Below, piece by piece: positions 45,723 to 56,670 of a DNA stretch of 64,000 nt. This DNA is from Chelonoidis abingdonii (lineage: Eukaryota > Chordata > Testudines > Testudinidae). Under the pieces are notes generated by a model, which was given only the letters and a program-made list of their open reading frames with translations, ran no database searches and was not told where the DNA came from. Both the position numbers and the translations under genes were made by a program. The stretch covers positions 143,968,376 to 144,032,375 of the forward strand of contig NC_133772.1 in NCBI RefSeq assembly GCF_003597395.2, given 5' to 3'. The number at the start of each line of letters is the position of its first letter. The stretch's first letter is position 1.

Positions 45723-46390
45723 TTGATTCACAGATTCCAAGGCCAGAAGGACCATTCTGATCGTCTAGTCCAGGGGTGGCCAACCTGAGCCTGAGAAGGA
45801 GCCAGAATTTACCAATGTACATTGCCAAAGAGCCACAGTAATACCTCAGCAGCACCCCCATCAGCTCCCCTCTCCCAGCTCCCAGCGCCTCCTGCCCACT
45901 GGCAGCCCTACCAGTCAGTGCCTCTCCCTCCCTCCCTCCCCACACCTCCTGATCAGCTGTTTTGTGGTGTGCAGGAGGCTCTGGGGGGGAGAGGGGAGGA
46001 GCAAGGGCACTGCAGGCTCAGGGGAGGGGGTGGGAAAGGGTGGAGTGGGGGCAGGGCCTGGGGCAGAGCCAGGGCTTGAGCAGTGAGCACCCCCCCAGCA
46101 CATTGGAAAGTTGGCGCCTGTAGCTCCAGCCCCGGAGTCGGTGCCTATACAAGGAGCTGAATAAAAACCTCTGAAGAGCTGCATGTGGCTCCGGAGCCCC
46201 AGGCTGGCTACCCCTGAAGTCTGACTTCCTGCAGAACACAGGCCAGATAATTTCAGACAGCGAGTTCTGCATCAAGCCTATCTTTTAGAAAGATGTCCAA
46301 TCTCAATTTAAAGGCTCCAACTGATGGAAAACCCACAATACCCTTTGCAAAGCTATTTGAGTGGTTAGTTACTCTCCGTTTCCAACTACT
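45723..46390 (-). mobile_element. CR1 LINE 3' fragment interrupted by a hAT element
   Basis: The left piece, 45723-45770, is TTGATTCACAGATTCCAAGG to CGTCTAGTC. The right piece, from about 46218, is AGTCTGACTTCCTGCAGAAC through ATCTTTTAGAAAGATGTCC. Together they make one continuous reversed CR1 sequence once the 446-bp element between is removed. The inner limit near 46390 is approximate. Confidence 0.8.
45771..46216 (+). mobile_element. hAT-like element nested in CR1 (446 bp)
   Basis: Ends CAGGGGTGGCCAACCTGAGCC and, inverted, CAGGGGTAGCCAGCCTGGGG. The internal sequence is GC-rich with CTCCC runs and ends in GAGCTGCATGTGGCTCCGG. At the junction TAGTC on the left is matched by AAGTC on the right, five bases, whereas hAT elements normally duplicate eight. 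No transposase. Frames on both strands reflect low complexity. Confidence 0.78.
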
Positions 46391-49193
46391 GTGAATGCTG
46401 AGAACTGCGGGCATTCATCTTTCAAGCAATATCCATTCATTTTCCAAGAGTGAAAATAATCCATTCTCTCTGACCGAGTCTACGTTTCCAAATGCCACTC
46501 ATCTCCTTCTGTCCTAAGCTGAAGATTCGACCCCCCTGTATTAAGCTGGTCACAGTTTGGCTTCAAATTATCCAGCTTTTTCTTTAATTTTATATAGGAT
46601 GGTTCTTAACTACTTGTGCTACCCGCTGATACATGCCGCAGAAGAAGACCACTGTCCTGAGATTCAGAGGCACTTACTCCCCTAGGTTCTTAGGTAAGGG
46701 AAACATCGGTACCTGTCTTTTTGTTTATTGTTTAACATAGCTAGAGACTGAGGCACTTATTTTGCCCATTTTCTAAATTAAAAACCTACTGAACATTTTA
46801 AAAACCACAACAAAGAAAACATGCTTGCACACCTTGGGTTTGACAGGAGGAATGCAAATCTATTCAATGGCCAAAGATACTGCAGTCATATGCCTATTTT
46901 ATGGAGTGGAACATGTCACTGTTTAAATGTCAGTCTGTTTTCTATGTATTGCACTTTTATATTTAAAGTTGACCTCCTTAAACTCTCCTTGAGAGTAACT
47001 TTGAGATGGCTGCTGGCATGGAAGGAGCCTCACAAACCATGCTCTCTCCTGAAGACTTTATGTTTGTGCTTTCTTTCCTTGTTGTTGCCTTTAATTTAAA
47101 TTAAAACCCACCCATGCTGAAAGTTAATGATCTGCTATGTGTGTGGGAAAACCATATCAGACAGTATGATAGAAGAAATGGTGCATTTTTTTTTCCATTA
47201 GGATGCTGGAATGAAAGCATTCAATTGCATTTGATACACACTGAGTGAATCGATTTGAGTTTTTCTCCAAGCTATAGCCATTTTTGAAGTTTGCGTGTAG
47301 GTTTTCCTACGACAGCATCCATCCATTGTATCTTATTTGCATCCCCCTCCTTCACACCTCTCTCAGACACTGCATCATCTTCTCGTCAGAGTAAATAGAA
47401 GCATACAGTAAATCAGAAACGATTTTCAGGATTTTGTATTGCAAAACATTGACTTTGCTGGGGCTGCATTTCTCCCATAGGGCCAAGAAATGAATTGACT
47501 TGTTTCCGTGGTAAACACTGATGTGCCAGGAACTCACACTGATGTGCCAATGGACGAATGAAATGGACGAATGAACTACAGAAAATAACCCTAATACTCA
47601 CAAAGTGTGTTTGACACTGACTTAACCAACAGTTGCACCCAGTGACCAAGGGACAGTGATGCACCTAAAGACCCCTCTTAAAATGAAAAAGAGAAAAACA
47701 ACAAAAGAGTGGATGGCAATTTCAGAGCCGGGCTTCCATCTCCATTTTTAACTCAGCCCATTGTACTGCCAACTGCCGAGGCACAGTAAGGTGTGAGTGG
47801 CAGCTTCTACTTAGGCTTCAGCATTTTAAAATCAGATCCTCCTTGTTGTTTTAATGCCTTTGTTTCTTTAATGGATACGGTCCCCGGGGGCTCTTTCCTA
47901 AGCCTAGAGGATGCTATAATTGGAGCTTGTTTCAACGATTTATTACAGTAATGCATGACCAGAGCACGAGCTCACTCTTGTGAGGTATTCATGCAATGCA
48001 TCAGAAAACGTGCACTGCTGATGTACACTTGAAAGGGGGCCCTTACCAAGGAAGAAGAGGTTGAGTAATGGATTCTTTTAATTATGGGATGAAATTTTTG
48101 CCAATGTCAGATTACTCGTTGCAACAACAAGAGAAGATCTGTGTTTTACAATATTCTGATTAGGACACACCGTGATCCGAGTTTGGTAACGGGACTATTT
48201 TCTCTTTCTGTTCCTCCTGCTGCACTGAAATCTTGGAAGTATTGGCTTGTTATGCATTCTATTCACAGCCAGTTGAAGCAGTCAGGATGACACCTGCTGG
48301 CAGTAGGAGTGCTGTAACCCTCTCCTCCTTTGCCTCTGAGTCCTCTATTCTGCTAACCTCAGTTTTATCTTTTAAATGGAGACCTGTGAACAAACCTGCA
48401 GCCTAAAGTTTTGGGAAACCTCTAATTACTTTTGAGTTTATGCAACTCACTGGCAAAGAGAGCATCACAACCCTTTCTCGTGGCCTGTCCATCAGTGGAC
48501 AACAGTTTACTACTGCTACGAGTTATTGGAGCTCCTCCTTTAGATCAAGAAGTAGCAGTTTGTACCCCAGCACTGAATGCCCAGGGTTCATAGCCTGTTA
48601 TACACACACAAAGGAATCACTATGTTTGGAGACCTGATTTTCCCTGTATCATAGTCCATATTCACCCTTGGCTCACTTTTTCACCCTAGGTTTTCACTGT
48701 GCTTCCTTCCCCATTCCCCAATAAATCCTTGAGTCAACCTTTCATATCTGCAAATTTGGAAAGGCTTTCAAAGAAGGCAAAACATGCCATTTTGCTCCCT
48801 TTTATGGGCCTGATCCTCCACATCCCGAAGCCCTTGGCAATGCTCTTCTCCTGCTGCTAACGACCCAACATTTGTTTGCCTGCCCAGCTGTGGCCAAAGC
48901 TGAAGGAGGAGGTTGGGTCACAGGATGCTGGCTTTAGCAGTTGCAGTGTTGGGACAAGGCTCCTTCGGTGCAGCTCTGTTAGTAAAAAATCCAGGCTCAG
49001 CAGAATTTCACAAAGAGGGACACTGGGGGTGAGAGATTGAATGAAACCCCTGGCAGCTCTTCTTTATGTCTCTCTGTAGTGCTGATCCTCCACGCAGCTC
49101 CTCAGATCGGATGAGCTCCCCCAACTCCCGACAGACACAGGAATTCAGGCCATCAAACTCAGTGTGCCCAGAGCAAACAGGGTCCTAAATTTT
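46391..49193. other. Mostly unique AT-rich sequence
   Basis: No gene recognised. A small direct-repeat cluster is at 47515-47577. Confidence 0.4.
47515..47577. repeat. Small direct-repeat cluster
   Basis: CACTGATGTGCCA occurs twice, followed by ATGGACGAATGA twice. Confidence 0.7.
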
Positions 49194-49550
49194 ACATAAG
49201 AACGGCCATACTGGGTCAGATCAAAAATCCATCTAGCCCAGTACCCTGTCTTCCAACAGCGGCCAATGCCAGGTCCCCAGAGGGAATGAACAGACAGGTT
49301 ACCATCAAGTGATCCATCCCCTGTCACTCATTCCCAGCTTCTGGCAAACAGAGACTAGGGACACCATCCCTGCCAATCCTGGCTAATAGCCATTGATGGA
49401 CCTATCCTTCATGAATTTATCTAGTTCTTTTTTGAACCCTGTTAGAGTCTTGGCCTTCACAACATCTTCTGGCATGGAGTTCCACAGGTTGACTGTGCAT
49501 TGCGTGAAAAAATACTTCCTTATGCTGCCTATTAAAATTTTAATAACCTT
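49194..49550 (-). mobile_element. CR1 LINE 3' fragment
   Basis: ACATAAGAACGGCCATACTGG, ATCTAGCCCAGTACCCTGTC, CATTCCCAGCTTCTGGCAAAC, TAGCCATTGATGGACCTATCC and TGCGTGAAAAAATACTTCC. This is the best-preserved copy of this CR1 subfamily here, and the part nearest the coding end is retained. Confidence 0.9.
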
Positions 49551-49904
49551 TTTAGAATGCAGTGGCATTCAGTGGTTAAGGGACTATCGTTGTGCACCTA
49601 TCCTGAAAGCAGGAAAATATATTTAAGATGTGAAACTATACTCCCCCTGCCCCACAAATACACACAAGATGGAACGCCCCCAGTGCTAACATGAGGCTGG
49701 CACATCCCTCATGTCCCACTTCAGACCTTAAGACAAGATTCTTAGAAGAGGTGAGAGTTGCCAGACTGCTCTCCATGCAACATTAAGGGCCTGAGGAAAC
49801 CACACAGACCCAACAGGGTTCTAAATAACTGTGTTTACCGATGACACTTCCAGGCCTAGCTACCTACATGCACAGCTACTCTCCTGGCTTTTGAAATACA
49901 AAGA
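49551..49904. other. Unique sequence
   Basis: Nothing recognised. Confidence 0.35.
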
Positions 49905-50276
49905 CAGTGCTCCCTAAACTGTGAGGTGGACCCCCTTAGAGGGGCACGGAGGAACAGTCAGGAAGGTGGGGAGGGAGTGCCACCCAGCCCTGCTCCGCTC
50001 CCAGTTCCAGCCTCATCCTGAGCTGAGGCCCCGTCTTTGGCTCCCAGTCCTGCTGTGCCCCCAGCTCCACTCGGGCTCTGGCCCTGGCCCTGCCCCCAGG
50101 CTAGGCCCCAGCTTTGGCTCCCAGGCCTGATCCGGCTCCCGGCCATGGCTCCCACCCCACTCCTGGCCTTGGCCCCAGCTGCAGCTCCAGTCTCGGTCCC
50201 TGACCCCACACCCATCATGTAATCTGTGCCCCCGGGGTAAGGTGGGGTGCAACGTAAAAAGTTGGGGGGGGCACTG
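49905..50276. mobile_element. GC-rich MITE with hAT-like ends and degenerate internal repeats
   Basis: The left end is CAGTGCTCCCTAAACTGTG. The inverted right end is CAGTGCCCCCCCCAACTTTT. Between them are irregular repeats of GGCTCCCAG, GGCCCTGGCC and CCCCAGCTCC motifs. No clear target duplication (TACAAAGA against ACTTGAAG). The long frames on both strands come from this low-complexity GC-rich core. Confidence 0.6.
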
Positions 50277-51244
50277 ACTTGAAGGGATACTATACTCATC
50301 ATTTGGGCACCTTAGCAAGTTGTTGGACTTTCAAGAAAAGCACCTGGCAGCTCCACAAACTGGCCCTTCTAGGTTAAAGGTCTCAGACCGTGTGCTGCAC
50401 CGACACAGGACTCAGGAGCTGAGAGGGAACCTACCTGCAGGAGAGAACCCACCAAGATTCAGACAGAGGATAACAACATTTATGTCCTAACGGGAAAAAG
50501 TGGCTTCTAAACTGCAAGGGGAACTTACAAAAAGAGCCCTGGCACTTATATTTTGTGCACAGATAAGTTGGCTTTATTCCCTGGCCAATCACAGGGCACT
50601 CTGTTCGTGAAGCTCATCAGAGTTTTCCCTCTAGTACCCAGTGCTTTGACCTATGTACATTTTAGTAATGTTTTAATTAATAATAAGACGTGTTTTAAAA
50701 CTATGAAGTTAGTGGCTCCCACCATACTCTGAAGTGGGAAAATGCATGTTCTGCTATAACCAAGCAACTGTCAACTTTAAATTTTAATTGGAAAAAATTG
50801 ACACTTAAGAGGGTCCTAATTCTCCACATTATTTTTTATTCATACTAACAGTGATTGCATAAAATCGTTTTTAAAAGCTTCTCACTTCATCAGCGAGAAA
50901 CACCCTCACAGAGAACAGCAGTAGCAGCAGGTGACACACATCTTTCAGCAAAGTTGGATATTTACTACCGCTGGGATTTTTATGTCACTTATATCACTTG
51001 AAAATGTAATTCGTGCTGTTCAGACGCTCCCTTTTCTGGTCACACAAAGAGCAAACTTCACAAGCAGTGAAGGTTAAACTTCCAATGTGGTGTACAGCGA
51101 GCTATGCAAAACCTTCATTGAAAATATACACTGTGAAACCTTATTACAGATCTGATTCTCCTCTTGTTCACACTGGTTTAAAATTGGTGTAAGAACCCTA
51201 ACGTCAGTGAAGATACACCTGATGTCCAGGGGTAAGAGAGAGAA
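50277..51244. other. Unique AT-rich sequence
   Basis: Nothing recognised. TTAATTATT-rich just before 51270, which is the start of the SINE tail. Confidence 0.4.
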
Positions 51245-51274
51245 GTCTCAATGTTAATTATTAATTATTATTAA

Positions 51275-51293
51275 CCATAGCAGCTAGAGACAC
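51275..51293 (+). repeat. Left 19-bp flanking direct repeat
   Basis: CCATAGCAGCTAGAGACAC, identical to 51433-51451. Confidence 0.92.
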
Positions 51294-51432
51294 TGGGTGT
51301 CTAGTGTGTAATGGGATCGGAGACCCGAGAGGGGAGTTTTAGCCACTCCCCACCTTAAGGCTATGAACAGCTTTCAGGCTATTTTTCATGCTATTAACAT
51401 CCACACCACCATTAGATCACCGGTTCAACAGC
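51294..51432 (+). repeat. 139-bp inserted segment, copy 1
   Basis: Runs from TGGGTGTCTAGTGTGTAA to GGTTCAACAGC. It matches 52240-52379 with about eight substitutions and one indel by eye (roughly 94% identity). The match starts and stops exactly at the inner edges of the two 19-bp direct repeats. This copy is therefore an insertion into the SINE. It has no poly(A), no inverted ends and no coding frame. CGAGAGGGGAG and TTAAGGCTATGAACAGC are prominent internal blocks. Confidence 0.88.
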
Positions 51433-51451
51433 CCATAGCAGCTAGAGACAC
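51433..51451 (+). repeat. Right 19-bp flanking direct repeat
   Basis: CCATAGCAGCTAGAGACAC, identical to 51275-51293. Confidence 0.92.
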
Positions 51452-51650
51452 AACCAGGACCAAGGCCCCATCGTGCTGGGTGGCGTACACATGCTGCCCC
51501 AAGCTTACAATCTAAACAGACTAGAGAGACAAAAGGTGCAAGGGGAAGTGACTTGTCCAATGTCACACTGAAGCTCAGTGGCAGAGCTAGGAATTGACTT
51601 TGGAGCCAGGACTCCTGGTGTCTGTTTCTTAGTCATTGGACCACAGGCTA

Positions 51651-52239
51651 AAGCGCACATTGCCCTTTATAAACGGTCCGTAAACACACAGGCAAAACCC
51701 ACGTGTAGCTGCATGAAACCAATTTATTATGCTGCGTACATGCATATGCACTAAGGTGAGCAGTGGGTTCCTGCAGTTACAGGGTTATATGAAGCCTTCT
51801 TGTTTACCCACCTCCAGAGCTAGTTGGACAATGCATAAAAAATCAGACAATTCGTATTTTCAAATATCAAAATGTTACTTTTCATTTTCTAAAACAAAGT
51901 CTAAGGACCAGAAAATTTAAAAAACAAAAACAATTCTGAGAATTTTTTCTTAAAAAAAAATAAAATCAAATCAAATCATTTTTTCAGAAATAAATAAATA
52001 AATAAATAAGTAAGTTGGAATGGACAATTTATTGACCTCTCCGTGTCTCTGTTCCAAAGTGTCTCTCTTGTCTATTTAGAACACAAGCCCTTCAGGGCAG
52101 TGACTGTATCTCAGTGAATTCCCAGGACCCGCCGCTCTGATCTCGGCCAGTGTTATTGGAACACACATAAGAAATGATAAATTGTGATGTTAAGCCTGAA
52201 ATTCCACGCTCACCATTGTGCGCGGATCAGCTTTTCGGA
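51651..52239. other. Unique AT-rich sequence
   Basis: (AAAT)n microsatellite at 51988-52009. Otherwise nothing recognised. Confidence 0.4.
51988..52009. repeat. (AAAT)n microsatellite
   Basis: About five AAAT units. Confidence 0.85.
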
Positions 52240-52379
52240 TGGGTGTCTAGTGTGTAAGGGGATCAGAGACCCGAGAGGGGAGTTTTTAGCCACTCCCCGG
52301 TTTAAGGCTATGAACAGCTTTCAGGTTATTTTTCATGCTATTAACATTCACACCACCATTAGATCACTGGTTCAACAGC
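52240..52379 (+). repeat. 140-bp segment, copy 2 (possible donor)
   Basis: Partner of 51294-51432. Its flanks (TTTTCGGA before, TCAGTAAAGC after) show no long direct repeat, so this may be the donor locus. A third genomic copy feeding both is equally possible. Confidence 0.85.
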
Positions 52380-55300
52380 TCAGTAAAGCATGTTTTTAAT
52401 AAAAAGACGACAATTCGTTATCTTTTGGCTCCGATTTTTCAAAAAGCATGCAAACTTGTGCACGCCTAAAGTTCATGTTCAAGTACAGTGATCGCATATG
52501 TAACTGGGGTACCTGGAACTATCCATAGGTGTATGCACAGAAATCACTCAATGGAAGTCAATGGTCTTACACTGGTGTAGAACCAATGTAAGTGAGATCT
52601 GAATCAAGTCTTGATGTTTCTAGGTCCTATGGAAGTCAATGGCATTTCACCAATGGTCCTGTAGCCCTAATACAAGTCTTGGTTATAACTACAGTATTTG
52701 ATTTCAAAACATTAAACAAAATGTGACATTAAATGGTATAGGAAGTTTCTTTTCTAACCCCAGAGTTGCACTATGCATTGTCTATTCAATAAAGTAATGG
52801 CTCATCCTTCTGCTGAGTGATTTAAACTTTATTAGGAGCATGCAAGTCAAGCGAATCAAGGCGTGAACTCTGTAGCATAGAGGATGAAGAGAAAAAACAT
52901 CCAGCCGCACAATTCACCTACCTCAGAAGGGCTATTAATAAAGTTTTACATCCCTCAGCATTCAGGAAGAGCTATAGCTTTATTTAATATGCAATACGTT
53001 AGGTCACTTTATATATTAATAAGTGCACAACAAATAGCTGAGTGCTGGATATTTTTTGTATCAGAATGATACAAGGAAGTGAGGAGTTGACTGATATTCA
53101 TTACTGCAAGAGTGAAACCACTGGTGCATCATTACAGACCTAGGTAACCAAGATCGTATCAACTAAAAAATGAACATGCAAGCAAAACACTTGGTGAATT
53201 CAGCTCCCAATAGCATCAATTCCTTAACATGCAGCCCTTAACTCCTATTAGCCTTCACCTCGGGGATCAGAACATATACACATGACTTGTTGGTCTATTA
53301 TGCCTGCTGAAAGAACTCAGCAACACACAGCCAAGCTACTGCACATTATACATTTTAAAAAAAGTGTTAAAAAAAGAGAAATTCTTCTGTCGTAATCTCT
53401 AAATGATGGAGAGATTTGGAAATATGTAAATTTTATGGCAGAACATAGTTTGCTGAGCCCCAGCGTAAACACAGTTTTTCACACACCCTCCCCACGTTAA
53501 TGTATTTACCCCTCTCTTATGGATTAGTCTACCTGGCTAGCTCACTTGTTCCAAGACTCAGATGAGTTATCTCACTAAGCTTCATTTTTATCCAACCTGT
53601 GACCTATGACTAGCCACCAAGTGGCGTTCTCAATATATCAACAGAATCGGTGACTTGGCAGCAGTGCGGGGGAGTTGTAGGCCTCTCACCCATTCTGGCC
53701 AATGCTCTGCTTGCAAACCGAATTCCCAAGGGAAATACTTACTTGCCATATTACAGGGAAGATGGACATGAGGTCACTGCAAGAACTTGCCAGTAGTTCT
53801 CAAGGGGGTGATTTTTGCAAGGCACATTTTAGGAGTTAGGCAGTCAAATCACACTGATTTTCAACAGGAATTGGTCACCTACCTACCTTTTGTGCCAGTA
53901 TCCCCCATATTCACTAAGGCTGCCTACATGAATTTGCCTTGTCAAGGGGAGCCTGTGCAATGCAATAGAGATTTCAGGCCCCTCTGCCGTGGCTACTGTT
54001 GGAATACAACTCTTTTAACCAGTCTCAGTGGTAGCTAGTGCTATCCATTTCTTTGTGTGTTTCACGGCCCATCCCACGCCTGATCGACACAGGTCGTGAG
54101 TCTGCTACAGCCTCTAGCAACAGCGCCTGAGACTTTTGCTTTTAGCTCTGGAAATCTCTGATTCAATCCCTGGTGTGTCAGCCCAAACTAACATCTAAGA
54201 AGAGATGAGTAGCCTGGCTTTAGATCTTCCACACAGAGATGGGTCCCTGAAAACCAATGGTGAATGACCACACCACGCACCATTGCATTAGCAGCAGCCA
54301 CGGGGTACCATTTTGAACAGGATTTTAGGCAGCTGTGCAACATATCCTCATTCTGATCTCCTAAGCCCTGCTGTTCATACTCGGAGATACATAACAGACC
54401 ACATAGCTTGGACAAATCGAGCTGGGGTGGCCTGCAGCATGCAAACAGAGCAGCATTTAGTGGTTCTTGTCAAGCTAGACAATGCAAGAGCTTTTATTCG
54501 TGGAGCTTGTTCTTTCGACTGGAAGGTTAGCAACATTTCTGGCCTTTAGCTTTAGAGGCAACAGAAGCAAAGAAAATTACAGAAGAGGAAAACGGAGAAG
54601 CTCTGAGTTACGGCAGATAAGTAGGGCCTGATTCTGGTCTCCCTGCAGCTAGGGTAAAGCTGGCTATCACCAATGAAGGTGGTGGCCTCAATTGTCAGCT
54701 GCTCTCAGTTCCTGCTGGTTGCAGCAGAGTTGGGAGAGGTTGTTTCCAGCTCTGGGCCCCCAAGGTGGGCAACGGCACTCAGGCCAGGCCTTCTCTGAAC
54801 CCCAAGAACATGTCCAACCAGCCCCTCATGCCAGTTGGTGCAGAGGGAGACCCAAATGCTTTCCAGAGAGGGATGGTGCACCCTGGGGAGAAATGGATGG
54901 AGCAGACTTGCAGACACAGAGGGCAGCCCTGGCCAAGACAGCCCCTGCTAGATTTCACAGGGCATTTGCTGGATCAGGGCAGCTCCACAGCACATCCTTC
55001 ACAGGTCTGTGACCTCCCTGTCAGAGTCTAGCCCTGAGTTTCTACAGACTTGCAAGGTGTCCCTCCTTTACCAGCTCAGCCAGGGCTTCAGACTCCAGTT
55101 CTGCTGCTACCGGAATCCAGGGGAGTTTTGTGATTCGGTGGGACAGGACTTGGTTCATACTGAGAAAATTTACTCTACCTCCCTCACTTGTATCAACCCC
55201 AATTCTGCTAAACTTGAGTTAAAATCATTGGAAGCCATTGTGAGGACAAAGTGCCTCTGGCCTGAGCCATTTTTCCAGCCACGTCACCCAGACTTGCGTT

Positions 55301-56616
55301 TCATCAGGCTTTAGTAGACCAGCCGTAAAATCAGGCCTGGACACTGATGCCTTGCATGCATTCTGGATCCCACTGCGTCTAACACTGATCAGGAGCTGGT
55401 GAATTTCCCCAGCGTTGACACGGCTCTGGCAGGGCAGTTAAAAGATGAAGTGAAAGAAACTGTGTAATACAAAGGACAAATTAGGCTTCAGCCAGGGACA
55501 ATTGTATCTTCCAATAATAGAATGGAACTTGGCAGGCCACATTTCACTGGACAACCAATTCCTTGAGCAGGTTTACAACACCGAACCTAAATGCTGTTGC
55601 AATTGAATTTCTTCCTGTGTTAGCTACGGTTGTACAACTCTCAGTGGTGGAGCATTATTGACCTACGAGATTAATCTTGCGCTGTCCTCATTACAGCACA
55701 CTCCCATCTGCTTGATTTTCATCTGCCTGCATCTCCACTCCCAGTGTCAGAAACGAAAAGAAGCTCATGAGAAAGGTCAAAGGACGCTCCTCGCTTGAGG
55801 TGAAGACGTTGCCAAGTTACGTAAGCTCTGAGTGCTGGAGTTGGCTGCTTCTGGATGGTGCCAAGTTATGGAAAAAAAACAGGACATGGGAAGAAAGGGT
55901 TACTCAGTGAAAGCACGTTAAGGCAGCCGAAGCATGCAGGGCAATATAAATAACTGAACAGCAGGAGCATAGAAGTCATGAACTAGCTAAGGGTCTGACC
56001 TGATCTTGATATTCCTCCCCTACCTCCTTTCCCACCCTGCCTTCACGACGTCTGTCAGACTGCAGTGCTCCTGGGTGGTGGCACGGACACCTTCATTTGA
56101 GCTGTCATGCAAGTAATTGACAGCATCCAGTGCTGTCATGCTTCATGTCCGTAGTCAGAAGAAATCCTGGGACTCTATTATGAAGAGATGTTATCTAAGA
56201 ATACCAGCCTCCAAAGCACAAGGTCCCCAACAGACACTTGTTCTGCTCCCTGCAGCCCTGGCTGAACCCCTCAAGAGCCACGTTAGCCTCTGAATAAAGA
56301 GAGCATTTTCTACTTTGATAAAATTATAATAGGGAAATTCTCAGTTCCCTTAGCTCTATATTAATACTGGAGGGATTTCTGGACTGGCACAACATTTTTC
56401 CCCAATACACAGTTATAAATATTTCAGCATTCAGAATCAGCAATTACTGAAATGTGGAAAGAAACACTGCCAGGTTCCAAGTTCAGAGCTGTGAGCCAAC
56501 CACGATCAAAGACCCTCTGCATACAACTCTCCCCACCCCTGCAAGGAGCTGAATGTACAAGTCAAGGGGAGCATGGTAGCAGCATCAGCTCAGAGTGCGG
56601 ATCCGATTCTTGTGCA
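52380..56616. other. Long stretch without recognised genes or large repeats
   Basis: I see no supported gene. A TTCAATCCC B-box-like motif near 54162 lacks a SINE context. GC-richer around 54690-55010, where overlapping frames occur on both strands without domains. Possible eroded hairpin-type relics occur at 53800-53900. Confidence 0.4.
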
Positions 56617-56670
56617 TTGGTGAACATTCTCTTGTAGCTTGGTCCTTGGTGAACATGCTCTTGTAGCTTT
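56617..56670. repeat. Two-unit tandem duplication, 29 bp
   Basis: TTGGTGAACATTCTCTTGTAG at 56617 recurs as TTGGTGAACATGCTCTTGTAG at 56646. Confidence 0.85.

Larger units (their letters stand above)
51245..51650 (-). mobile_element. MIR/CORE-type SINE split by a 139-bp insertion
   Basis: The reversed tail TATTATTAACCATAGCAGCTAG lies left of the insertion. GACCAAGGCCCCATCGTGCTGG, CCCCAAGCTTACAATCTAAAC, GGGGAAGTGACTTGTCC and GGCAGAGCTAGGAATTGAC lie right of it. They end with the tRNA side (CCAGGACTCCTGGTG, CATTGGACCACA). Without the insertion it is one continuous SINE. Confidence 0.8.

Noticed and set aside
49921..50318. Several 60-114-residue frames rich in Pro, Ala and Gly
   Set aside because: Product of the GC-rich degenerate repeat. 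Frames are open on both strands at once.
54140..54185. B-box-like GATTCAATCCCTGGTG as a tRNA or SINE
   Set aside because: No A box, no cloverleaf, no tail.
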